Source: Bacteroidales bacterium
Lineage (GTDB): Bacteria; Bacteroidota; Bacteroidia; Bacteroidales; Muribaculaceae
Length of the DNA: 29,288 nt
Direction of reading: 5' to 3'
NCBI GenBank assembly: GCA_004557195.1
Contig: SFER01000002.1
Span: 1-29,288 of the forward strand
Part shown: piece by piece, positions 6,493 through 14,767 of the stretch
How the letters are laid out: every line of letters starts with the position of its first letter
Position numbering within the stretch: position 1 is the first letter of the stretch
Notes under the pieces: model-generated
Told to the model about the DNA's origin: nothing
Databases searched by the model: none
What the model saw: the letters and a program-made list of their open reading frames with translations, nothing else
Made by a program: the position numbers and the translations under genes

Positions 6493-8730
6493 TTAGTCGT
6501 TGATACGTGCCACCTTTGTAACCCCTTTCACCTGCTGCAACTCCTTGCAGAGAGTAGTAACAACATTGGTATCCTCGACAAGGACGGCGAGCGTACATTC
6601 AAAGACACCCTCGTTGGCAGAGATGTTGAGGTTGCGCATATTGATGCCGAGAGTGGTTGTAATCGCGTGGGTGATTTGTTCCAGGATGCCCATGCGGTCG
6701 ATACCCTCGATAGAAATGCGAGCCAGGAACTTCTCGTTAAGGGTTTGCCACTTAGTGGAGATGAGCCTGTTGCCGAACGCACTCTTGAGGCGCATGGCAG
6801 TGGGGCAAGTGAGTTTGTGCACAATGAGGTGCTTGTTGTCGTCGATAAAACCTACCACATCGTCGCCGGGAATCGGGTGGCAACAAGAAGCAATCTCGTA
6901 GTTGTTCTTGCCGTTCTTGGTGGTGAGCAGATAGGTTTTCTTGGGGTCGATTTCCACCGAATCGTCATACACATCCTCCTTGCCGGCGCTGCTGTTGCCG
7001 CGCACAAAAGAGAACGGGTTTCGGAGCAATCGGGAGAGGATACCGCCCTTCTTGTAGGTTTCCACAGCCTGCTCGCTAAGGTCGGTGTCGCCATTGCCGA
7101 GCGCAAAGAACAACTCCTCCTTGTTGAGATATTTTTTCTCGGCAAGGATTTTGTTCATTATATCGTTGTTGAGCTCGATATTGTTATCGGCAATGAATTT
7201 GTTGAAAATCTCCTCGCCCTTATTGATAATGTGGCGACGGTCCTTCTTGAGAGCCGCCTGCAAGCGAGAGCGGCCCTTGGCAGTAACCAGGAATTGCATC
7301 CACGCCTGTTGGGGAGTTTGCGAAGCCGAAGTGAGCACCTCCACCTGGTCGCCGCTCTGCAACTTGTGGGAGAGAGGCACGAGTTTGTGGTTCACCTTGC
7401 CGGCGATGCAGTGCGTGCCGAGTTCGGAGTGGAGAGTGAAAGCGACATCGAGCACCGTAGCGTTTTTGGGGAGAGTGATAAGTTCGCCCTTCGGGGTGAA
7501 AATGATGATTTCGCTTGCGAAGAGATTGAGCTTGATAGATTCGAGGAGGTCGATGCCGTTAGGCTCGGGGTTGTTGAGCACATCGACGATGGTTTTGAGC
7601 CACACACCCAATTCGGTGTCTTCCTCCCCCTCGCCGATTTTGTATTTCCAGTGGGCTGCAAACCCGCGCTCGTCGAGTTCGTCCATTCGTTCGCTTCTAA
7701 TCTGCACCTCAATCCAGTTGCCGTCGGGACCCATCACCGTAACGTGGAGAGCGCGGTATCCGTTGGCTTTAGGGGTGCTCACCCAGTCGCGCAAGCGGTC
7801 GGGGTGCATCTTGTAAAGGCTGGTGATTTCGGAATAAATGTTGAAGCAAATCTTCTTCTCGTCTTCGCTTTCGGGGCACTTGAAGATGATGCGCACCGCA
7901 TAGAGGTCATAGACCTGCTCAAACGGGATGTGCTTGCTCTCCATCTTGTTCCAGATGGAATATACCGACTTCACGCGCGCTTTCATTTCATAATCGAGCC
8001 CCATTTTGTCGAGTTGGAGACGCACCGGAGCGGCAAAACGCTCGAAAATCTGTTGGCGCCCCTCCTCGCTCTCGGCGATTTTCTGCTTGATAGTGGCATA
8101 AGCCTCGGGGTGCTCATATTTGAAACTCAAATCCTCGAGTTCGGTTTTGATAGCAAATAGACCCAAGCGATGGGCAAGCGGAGCATAGATGTAAAGAGTT
8201 TCGCCGGCAATCTTATACTGCTTGTTGGGGCGCATCGAGCCGAGGGTGCGCATATTGTGGAGGCGGTCAGCCATTTTAATAAGAATCACGCGGATATCCT
8301 CAGCCATCGTGAGGAGCAGACGGCGGAAATTCTCGGCTTGCACCGAAGCCTTGTCGCCGAAGATACCACCGGAAATCTTGGTAAGGCCATCGACAATCTG
8401 GGCGATTTTTTTGCCAAACTGAGCCTCGATATCCTCGACAGTGTATTCGGTATCCTCCACGACATCATGGAGCAAAGCCGCACAAATCGAGGTAGAGCCA
8501 AGTCCGATTTCCTGGCTCACAATCTTCGCGACAGCGATAGGGTGGATGATGTAAGGCTCACCCGAGCGCCGCCTCACGCCGCTGTGTGCGCTCTTGGCAA
8601 AGCGGAAGGCGCGCTCGATTATTTCCACCTTCTTTCGGTGGTTGCTATTTAGATATCCCTGCAACAACTCTTGATACTGTCGCTCTATCATCTGATCCTC
8701 CTCTTCGGGAGTCATTTTTTCGGTTGCCAT
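6493..8730 (-). CDS. rel: Bifunctional (p)ppGpp synthetase/hydrolase, Rel/SpoT family
   Basis: The 745-aa product has the full long-RSH layout. The HD hydrolase domain has H49, H63 and the HDVVEDT motif with H88-D89 and E92-D93, so the hydrolase looks intact. The synthetase domain includes ARVKSVYSIWNKM and DWVSTPKANGYRALHVTV. A TGS domain (IIIFTPKGELITLPKNATV) begins near residue 408, followed by a helical/zinc-finger-like region with CCHPIPGDDVVG near 615, and a C-terminal ACT domain from about 670. The enzyme makes and degrades the stringent-response alarmone. It is first in a minus-strand operon with the PgpH-type gene and has a good Bacteroidetes promoter upstream (8764-8795). Bacteroidales genomes may carry more than one RSH gene, so the exact symbol is uncertain. 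Confidence 0.95.
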   Translation of the reverse strand: MATEKMTPEEEDQMIERQYQELLQGYLNSNHRKKVEIIERAFRFAKSAHSGVRRRSGEPYIIHPIAVAKIVSQEIGLGSTSICAALLHDVVEDTEYTVEDIEAQFGKKIAQIVDGLTKISGGIFGDKASVQAENFRRLLLTMAEDIRVILIKMADRLHNMRTLGSMRPNKQYKIAGETLYIYAPLAHRLGLFAIKTELEDLSFKYEHPEAYATIKQKIAESEEGRQQIFERFAAPVRLQLDKMGLDYEMKARVKSVYSIWNKMESKHIPFEQVYDLYAVRIIFKCPESEDEKKICFNIYSEITSLYKMHPDRLRDWVSTPKANGYRALHVTVMGPDGNWIEVQIRSERMDELDERGFAAHWKYKIGEGEEDTELGVWLKTIVDVLNNPEPNGIDLLESIKLNLFASEIIIFTPKGELITLPKNATVLDVAFTLHSELGTHCIAGKVNHKLVPLSHKLQSGDQVEVLTSASQTPQQAWMQFLVTAKGRSRLQAALKKDRRHIINKGEEIFNKFIADNNIELNNDIMNKILAEKKYLNKEELFFALGNGDTDLSEQAVETYKKGGILSRLLRNPFSFVRGNSSAGKEDVYDDSVEIDPKKTYLLTTKNGKNNYEIASCCHPIPGDDVVGFIDDNKHLIVHKLTCPTAMRLKSAFGNRLISTKWQTLNEKFLARISIEGIDRMGILEQITHAITTTLGINMRNLNISANEGVFECTLAVLVEDTNVVTTLCKELQQVKGVTKVARIND

Positions 8731-8763
8731 GACGTTTCTTCTTTTACTTCTGTGTATAGGTTA

Positions 8764-8795
8764 CAAAATTATAAAATAATTGCTCATGTGTCAAG
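8764..8795 (-). promoter_or_regulatory. Promoter for the rel operon
   Basis: The minus strand reads TAATTTTG (8771-8764), an exact TAnnTTTG. CTTG, 3 of 4 matches to TTTG, lies 20 bp upstream (8795-8792). Transcription should start near 8757 and leave a leader of about 27 nt. Confidence 0.6.
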
Positions 8796-9015
8796 TTATA
8801 ATCGAAAAAAACTTATCACAGAACAATAAAAAATATCGGGGAATTACAAAAATGAATAAACCGCGCAGAGAAAAGAGGGAACGGGGAGGGAAAAGGGTAA
8901 AAAATTGTAATATTTATGTAACATTCAATTAAAGAAAAAAAGTGGTAATTATCGGCATTTGAGTGCACATTGGCACTAAAACTGTGCAAAACGGGATAAA
9001 TAATGAGCCGAATGT

Positions 9016-9046
9016 TTTTATATTCAAATTATTATTCGTTACTTTG
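9016..9046 (+). promoter_or_regulatory. Promoter for acpP-fabF-rnc
   Basis: TTACTTTG (9039-9046) matches TAnnTTTG at all but one fixed position. TTTT stands where TTTG is expected, 19 bp upstream (9016-9019). The leader would be about 45 nt and very AT-rich, as is common for strongly expressed genes in this phylum. Confidence 0.5.
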
Positions 9047-9097
9047 CCAAGCGAAAATTCAATTTTTAATTTTATAACAATTTAAATTTTAATCATT

Positions 9098-9334
9098 ATG
9101 TCTGAAATTGCAAACAGAGTAACAGCAATAATTGTTGACAAATTGGGAGTTAGCGAATCAGAAGTAAAACCTGAGGCAACATTTGCACAAGACCTCGGAG
9201 CCGATTCACTCGACACAGTAGAGCTCATCATGGAGTTTGAGAAAGAATTTGGCGTACAAATCCCCGACCAAGACGCAGAAGGCATCACAACAGTAGGTGA
9301 CGCTATTTCTTACATCGAAAAAGCAAAAGCTTAA
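9098..9334 (+). CDS. acpP: Acyl carrier protein
   Basis: The 78-aa acidic protein has normal ACP length. The phosphopantetheine attachment site is the DSL motif in GADSLDTVELIMEFE, with Ser37 as the modified residue. The protein carries growing acyl chains through fatty acid synthesis in the cytosol. It opens a plus-strand cluster with fabF (30 nt downstream) and rnc, an arrangement conserved in Bacteroidetes. The start is fixed by the promoter and the MSEIANRV N-terminus typical of the family. Confidence 0.97.
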   Translation: MSEIANRVTAIIVDKLGVSESEVKPEATFAQDLGADSLDTVELIMEFEKEFGVQIPDQDAEGITTVGDAISYIEKAKA

Positions 9335-9364
9335 ACAAGATTATTCTAAGGTAATATACGAATT

Positions 9365-10630
9365 ATGAATTTAAAAAGAGTCGTAGTAACAGGTCTTGGT
9401 GCCATTACTCCTATCGGTAACGATGTTCCTACCACTTGGGATAATGCAGTAAAGGGGGTAAGCGGAGCAGGGCCAATCACTCATTTCGATGCCTCAAAAT
9501 TCAAGACTCAATTTGCGTGTGAGGTAAAAAACTTCAACGCAAGCGACTTCTTTGACCGCAAGGAACTTCGCAAGTTCGACCTTTATTCACAATATGCAAT
9601 TGTGGCAGCCGAACAAGCAATAAAAGAAGCAGGTCTTGAGACCGAGGGCGTAGATAAGAACCGCGTAGGAGTCATCTTCGCCGCCGGAATCGGAGGCCTC
9701 CACACATTTGAGGAGGAAGCCGGATATTACGCATTACATCCCGAACTTGGACCGAAATACAGCCCGTTCTTTATTCCCAAGATGATTGCCGACATCGCAG
9801 CCGGTCACATCTCGATGATGCACGGATTCCACGGACCTAACTACGGAACAGTGTCGGCATGCGCATCTTCGACCAATGCCCTAATCGATGCATTCAACTA
9901 TATCCGTCTCGGAATGGCAGATGTAATCGTATCGGGCGGAGCCGAAGCTGCAATCTTCCCCGCAGGTGTAGGAGGATTCAACTCAATGCACGCCATCTCA
10001 ACCCGCAACGACAGCCCCGAGACAGCGTCCCGCCCATTCAGCGGCTCGCGCGACGGATTCGTGATGGGCGAAGGCTCGGCATGCCTTGTGCTTGAAGACC
10101 TCGACCATGCTCTTGCTCGCGGTGCCAAAATCTACGCCGAAGTGATAGGTGGAGGAATGTCGGCAGACGCCTACCATATCACCGCATCACACCCCGAAGG
10201 TCTTGGAGCCATCCTTGTAATGCAAAATGCCCTCAACGATGCCGGCATCAAGCCCGAAGATGTTGACTACATCAACGTACACGGCACATCGACACCCGTC
10301 GGCGACATCAGCGAGGTGCGCGCAATCAAGGAAGTCTTTGGCGAAAGCGCATATAAGTTGAATATCAGTTCGACCAAGTCGATGACAGGACACCTTCTCG
10401 GCGCCACCGGTGCATTGGAAGCCTTGTTCTGCGTGAAGTCGGTTGAAGAGGACATCGTACCTCCAACAATCAACCACGAACCGGACGACTTGGATGAAAA
10501 CATCGACTACAATCTGAACTTCACATTTGGCACAGCACAAAAACGCACTGTCAATGTAGCTATGTCGAACACATTCGGATTTGGTGGTCACAATGCTTGC
10601 TTAGTAGTGAAGAAATTCAGCGGTAAGTAA
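9365..10630 (+). CDS. fabF: 3-oxoacyl-[ACP] synthase II
   Basis: The product is 421 aa, slightly longer than E. coli FabF. The condensing-enzyme Cys-His-His triad is present: Cys166 in VSACASST, His306 in NVHGTSTPVGD and His343 in MTGHLLGATG. The C-terminal SNTFGFGGHNA loop is also intact. The enzyme extends acyl-ACP with malonyl-ACP in fatty acid elongation. It lies between acpP and rnc and is likely transcribed with both. Nothing unusual is seen. Confidence 0.97.
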   Translation: MNLKRVVVTGLGAITPIGNDVPTTWDNAVKGVSGAGPITHFDASKFKTQFACEVKNFNASDFFDRKELRKFDLYSQYAIVAAEQAIKEAGLETEGVDKNRVGVIFAAGIGGLHTFEEEAGYYALHPELGPKYSPFFIPKMIADIAAGHISMMHGFHGPNYGTVSACASSTNALIDAFNYIRLGMADVIVSGGAEAAIFPAGVGGFNSMHAISTRNDSPETASRPFSGSRDGFVMGEGSACLVLEDLDHALARGAKIYAEVIGGGMSADAYHITASHPEGLGAILVMQNALNDAGIKPEDVDYINVHGTSTPVGDISEVRAIKEVFGESAYKLNISSTKSMTGHLLGATGALEALFCVKSVEEDIVPPTINHEPDDLDENIDYNLNFTFGTAQKRTVNVAMSNTFGFGGHNACLVVKKFSGK

Positions 10631-10642
10631 TCGTATTCAACC

Positions 10643-11407
10643 GTGTTTTACGATATTATAAAGCGGATAAAGTTCCTGGTTTCTGAAAAACGGGAACTTT
10701 ATTTGCTTTTTTACAATATCCTCGGGTTCTACCCGTCGAATATCGACCTCTATGTCGAGGCAATGGCACACCGCTCGGCGATGAAGCGCGATGCCAACGG
10801 CAAACTCATAGACAACGAACGCCTTGAATTTCTGGGCGACAGTGTGCTCGACTCGGTGGTGGCACACATCCTATACAACAAATTTCCGAAACAAAAAGAG
10901 GGGTTCCTCACCAGCACGCGCTCGAAGATTGTGCAACGCGAGCACCTCAACAAGGTGGGGCTATCGCTCGGACTCGACTCCATTATCAAGTGCTCATCGA
11001 TAATGCCGTCGCATAACTCCTACGTGTGTGGCAATGCGCTCGAGGCGCTTGTGGGAGCAATATACCTCGACCGCGGATATGAAGCCGCCTACGACTTCAT
11101 TTTGCGCAAGGTGATTGACAAATCGCTTGAATCCTTTGCCAGCGTGGAGGTGAACTACAAGTCGAAAATCATAGAATGGGTTCAGCGAAACAAAACCACG
11201 ATAGATTTTGAACTCATCAGCACCTCTATGGAAAGCGACACAAACAGCCCGGTGTTTCGCTCGGCAGTGGTGATAGGTGGCGTGTATGTGTGTGAAGCAG
11301 AAGGCTATACCAAGAAAGAGTCGCACCAGATAGCATCAAAGAAGGCACTCAAAATGCTGGCACACGACGCCGATTTGCGCAACAAAATCCTTCTCAACGA
11401 ACAATAG
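10643..11407 (+). CDS. rnc: Ribonuclease III
   Basis: The 254-aa product begins at GTG 10643, 12 nt after the fabF stop codon. The RNase III signature is NERLEFLGDS (58-67), with metal ligands Glu62 and Asp66. The second catalytic segment NALEALVGAIYLDRG is present. A C-terminal dsRNA-binding domain runs from YKSKIIEWVQ to HQIASKKALKML. The enzyme cuts double-stranded RNA in rRNA and mRNA maturation. Its stop codon is 6 nt from the stop codon of the opposing mfd gene, with no terminator between them, so the two transcripts probably overlap at their 3' ends. Confidence 0.95.
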   Translation: MFYDIIKRIKFLVSEKRELYLLFYNILGFYPSNIDLYVEAMAHRSAMKRDANGKLIDNERLEFLGDSVLDSVVAHILYNKFPKQKEGFLTSTRSKIVQREHLNKVGLSLGLDSIIKCSSIMPSHNSYVCGNALEALVGAIYLDRGYEAAYDFILRKVIDKSLESFASVEVNYKSKIIEWVQRNKTTIDFELISTSMESDTNSPVFRSAVVIGGVYVCEAEGYTKKESHQIASKKALKMLAHDADLRNKILLNEQ

Positions 11408-11413
11408 GCAGCC

Positions 11414-14400
11414 CTAAGCCGGGGTGGCGGAGATTTCGGTGAGAATTGCAACACCCTCCTCGATGCTCGGCACTTCGCTCACAAGAATGGAACGGCGCTC
11501 GCGCACTTCGCGCAACTGGCAGCGCTTAATGTTGCGGGTGGCAAAATTGAGAATCTTTCCGAATGTATCCGACTGGTAATAAGCCAGGTTGTCACTCCCC
11601 ACAAAATAGAGATACATCTTCTTCTCCTTGAACACAATTTTCTCGATACCGAGGCTCTTGCCGAGGCGCCGCAGCGAGACAATGCGGATAAGCTCAAGCC
11701 CCTCGCGCGGAATCTTGCCGAAACGGTCTTCGAGACGCTTCTTGAACGCAAGCACATCGGTTTCGCGCTCCATATTGTCGAGCTCTTGGTAGAGCGAAAT
11801 GCGCTCCCCCTCTTGAGGCACATACATTGCAGGGAAATAGATTTCCATATCGGTTTCGACGGTACACTCAGCCACGTATGCAGCATCCTTCTCCTTGTTT
11901 TCCTCGGCAAATTCGTCGGCAAACTCCTCCGTGCGGAGCTCGAGCACCGCTTCCCTGAGAATTTTCTGATAGGTTTCGTAGCCAAGGTCGGCAATGAAGC
12001 CACTTTGTTCGGCGCCAAGGAGATTTCCGGCGCCGCGGATATCGAGGTCCTGCATCGCAATGTGGATGCCGCTGCCCAATTCCGAGAAACTCTCGATAGC
12101 TTGGAGGCGGCGTTTCGCCACCGGAGTGAGGGGGATATTGGGCGGAACAAGCATGTAGCAGAACGCCTTGCGGTTGCTGCGCCCCACCCTACCGCGCAAC
12201 TGATGCAGCTCGCTCAAACCGAAATTCTGAGCATTATTGATGATGATTGTGTTCACATTGGGCATATCGATACCGCTCTCGATGATAGTGGTGGCAAGCA
12301 GCACATCGTAATCGTGGTTGGCAAAGTCGATAATGCTCTGCTCGAGCTGCTCCGGCGGCATCTGACCATGCCCCACCACCACGCGGGCATCGGGAACCAC
12401 GCGGGCAATCATATCACGGAGTCCGTAGAGCTGCTCAATGCGGTTGCTGATGAAAAACACCTGCCCATTGCGCGACAACTCGAAATTGATAGCCTCGGAG
12501 ACGATATCGTCGCTGAGCGATGTTACGCTCGTCATAATCGGATAGCGGTTGGCGGGCGGAGTGGTGATAGCCGAGAGGTCACGCGCCCCCATGAGAGAGA
12601 ATTGGAGAGTGCGCGGAATCGGGGTAGCCGACATTGTGAGAGTATCGACATTCACCTTGAGTTGCTTAAGTTTTTCCTTCACAGCGACACCGAATTTCTG
12701 CTCCTCATCTACCACGAGCAATCCCAAGTCTTTGAATTTGACATTCTTACCGATTAGTTTGTGAGTGCCGATGATGATGTCGATTTTCCCCTCGGCGAGG
12801 TCGGCGAGAATAGCCTTGACATCCTTGGGGGAGCGAGCGCGGCTCAGATAGTCGATTCTCACCGGGAAATCCTTAAGGCGGTCGCGGAAAGTGTTGTAGT
12901 GCTGATAGGCGAGCACGGTAGTAGGCACCAGCACGGCAGTCTGCTTGTTGTCGGTAGCAGCCTTAAAGGCGGCACGGATAGCCACCTCGGTTTTACCGAA
13001 GCCCACATCGCCGCAAATCAGGCGGTCCATCGGGCGGGGCGACTCCATGTCGGCTTTCACCTCGTTGGTAGCCTTGAGTTGGTCGGGAGTATCCTCGTAA
13101 ATAAACGACGCTTCGAGTTCTTGCTGCAAGAAACCATCGGGCGAGAAAGCGAAGCCCTTCTCCTCGCGGCGAGCGGCATAGAGTTTTATGAGGTCGCGCG
13201 CGATGTCTTTGAGTTTGTTTTTGGTGTTAGCCTTCAGTTTGTGCCAAGCGTTGCTGCCGAGCTTGTTGAGGCGCGGCTTCTCCCCCTCTTTTCCGCGATA
13301 TTTCGAGAGTTTGTGGAGCGCATGAATCGACACAAACACGATGTCGTCGCCCTGGAAGGTGAGTTTAATCATCTCCTGCAGTCGTCCGTTGACATTGGTG
13401 CGCATCAAGCCGCCGAAACGCCCCACACCATGGTCGATGTGCACGATATAGTCGCCCACCTCGATTTGGTTCAGTTCCTTGAGCGACAGCGCGAGTTTGC
13501 CACTGCGAGCGCGGTCGCTTTTGAGGCTGTATTTGTGGAAACGGTCGAAAATCTGGTGGTCGGTGAAGACACACAAACGGCTTTCGTTATCCACAAAGCC
13601 CTCGTGGAGAGTCTTTTCCACCGCGGTGAACGGAATATTGTCGCCGCGGTCGCGGAAAATCTCGCGCAGGCGTTCAATCTGCTTCTCGCTCTCGGAAAGG
13701 ATGAAAATTTCGTAGCCCTTCTTGAGGAAATCGCCGAAGGATTCGCTAATCAAGTCGAAATTTTTATGGTAGATGCCTTGCGGGGCGAAATTGTATTTGA
13801 CAACGGCATCAGCCTTGCGCGAATCCTGCCCCGCGGTGAAAGTGATTTTACGGAACGAGGCAAAACGGGCACGGAAGCGGTCGTAATCCACCACGTTGTC
13901 CATGGCGTTGCGGTCGCCCTCATTGGCTATGAGTGTTTTCTCCGACACGGTCTCCTTCCCTATCGCCTCGATGCGCTGCAGGGTCCAATCGGCATCGCGC
14001 ACAGCAATGAGCGGGTTGTCTTCGACAAAGTCGAGGAGCGAAATTCCGGCACTTTTGCCGCTTGCGCCGGCATTGTTGAGGATATACACCTCGTTAACTT
14101 TCTCCTCCGAGAGTTGGCTCTCGACATTGAAGATGCGGATGCTGTCGATGTCGTCGCCAAAGAAGTCGATGCGGTAAGGGAGTTCGTTGGTGAATGAATA
14201 GATGTCGATGATAGAGCCTCTCACGGCAAACTGCCCCGGCTCGTAAACATAGTCGGTCTCTACAAAGCCGAATTTGCGCAGGGTGCTGATTACATCGTTG
14301 CGCATCACATTTTCATCGACAGCCAGTCGCATAGTCGATTCCTCGACACAAGCGCGGCTTTCCACCTTCTCGGCGAGCGCCTCGGGATAGGTAACCACGA

Positions 14401-14758
14401 TGCGGGCACCATTGTCTTGAGTCCAGTTGTTGAGCACCTCGGTGCGGAGGATAGCCGCCGGGGCATCCACCTGCCCATATTTAATGTCGCGCTTGTAACC
14501 CGAAGGGAAAATGAGCACATTGCTTTCTCCAAGGATTTGGCAGAGGTCGAAATAGATATATCCGGCATCGTCGTCGTCGTTGGCAATCACAATCATTTTC
14601 CGCTTGTCGGGAAGCGGAATCGAAGCGAGAGTGACAGCCACAGACGAGCCGGCAAGCCCACACAACGCCACATCGCCGATTTTGTCGTCGGCAATGCGCG
14701 ACAATGCTGCAACGCGGCTTTTAGAGTTGATTTTCTCACAAAGCGTCTTTATGTCCAT
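11414..14758 (-). CDS. mfd: Transcription-repair coupling factor
   Basis: The 1114-aa product has typical Mfd length. N-terminal UvrB-like domains come first. The RNA-polymerase-interacting (CarD/RID-like) domain follows near 425-490, with VGDYIVHIDHGVGRFGG. The RecG-like translocase has Walker A CGDVGFGKTE near 583, DEEQKFGV near 682 and SATPIPRTLQFSLMGARD after it. Helicase motif VI (QLRGRVGRS) and the C-terminal TRCF domain complete it. Mfd removes stalled RNA polymerase at lesions and recruits UvrA. The gene starts 9 nt after the stop codon of the S41 protease gene, so the two are likely co-transcribed. All key motifs appear intact. Confidence 0.97.
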   Translation of the reverse strand: MDIKTLCEKINSKSRVAALSRIADDKIGDVALCGLAGSSVAVTLASIPLPDKRKMIVIANDDDDAGYIYFDLCQILGESNVLIFPSGYKRDIKYGQVDAPAAILRTEVLNNWTQDNGARIVVTYPEALAEKVESRACVEESTMRLAVDENVMRNDVISTLRKFGFVETDYVYEPGQFAVRGSIIDIYSFTNELPYRIDFFGDDIDSIRIFNVESQLSEEKVNEVYILNNAGASGKSAGISLLDFVEDNPLIAVRDADWTLQRIEAIGKETVSEKTLIANEGDRNAMDNVVDYDRFRARFASFRKITFTAGQDSRKADAVVKYNFAPQGIYHKNFDLISESFGDFLKKGYEIFILSESEKQIERLREIFRDRGDNIPFTAVEKTLHEGFVDNESRLCVFTDHQIFDRFHKYSLKSDRARSGKLALSLKELNQIEVGDYIVHIDHGVGRFGGLMRTNVNGRLQEMIKLTFQGDDIVFVSIHALHKLSKYRGKEGEKPRLNKLGSNAWHKLKANTKNKLKDIARDLIKLYAARREEKGFAFSPDGFLQQELEASFIYEDTPDQLKATNEVKADMESPRPMDRLICGDVGFGKTEVAIRAAFKAATDNKQTAVLVPTTVLAYQHYNTFRDRLKDFPVRIDYLSRARSPKDVKAILADLAEGKIDIIIGTHKLIGKNVKFKDLGLLVVDEEQKFGVAVKEKLKQLKVNVDTLTMSATPIPRTLQFSLMGARDLSAITTPPANRYPIMTSVTSLSDDIVSEAINFELSRNGQVFFISNRIEQLYGLRDMIARVVPDARVVVGHGQMPPEQLEQSIIDFANHDYDVLLATTIIESGIDMPNVNTIIINNAQNFGLSELHQLRGRVGRSNRKAFCYMLVPPNIPLTPVAKRRLQAIESFSELGSGIHIAMQDLDIRGAGNLLGAEQSGFIADLGYETYQKILREAVLELRTEEFADEFAEENKEKDAAYVAECTVETDMEIYFPAMYVPQEGERISLYQELDNMERETDVLAFKKRLEDRFGKIPREGLELIRIVSLRRLGKSLGIEKIVFKEKKMYLYFVGSDNLAYYQSDTFGKILNFATRNIKRCQLREVRERRSILVSEVPSIEEGVAILTEISATPA

Positions 14759-14767
14759 TGTAATGTG

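Larger units (their letters stand above)
8731..9097. other. Divergent intergenic region between rel and acpP
   Basis: This 367-bp AT-rich gap carries the rel promoter (minus) and the acpP promoter (plus). The only open frame of any note is a 26-codon basic stretch at 8852-8932 (plus), with no supporting signal. No RNA gene is visible. Confidence 0.6.

Noticed and set aside
6667..8160. Long plus-strand frame (~497 codons) opposite rel
   Set aside because: It is an antisense shadow. The minus strand encodes a complete RSH protein with all domains, and the shadow shows no family pattern.
8852..8932. 26-codon very basic reading frame between rel and acpP
   Set aside because: It starts more than 150 bp upstream of the acpP promoter, has no promoter or conserved motif, and lies in AT-rich sequence where short frames arise by chance.
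12761..14197. Long plus-strand frame (~478 codons) opposite mfd
   Set aside because: Antisense shadow of mfd caused by codon bias; no recognisable motif.
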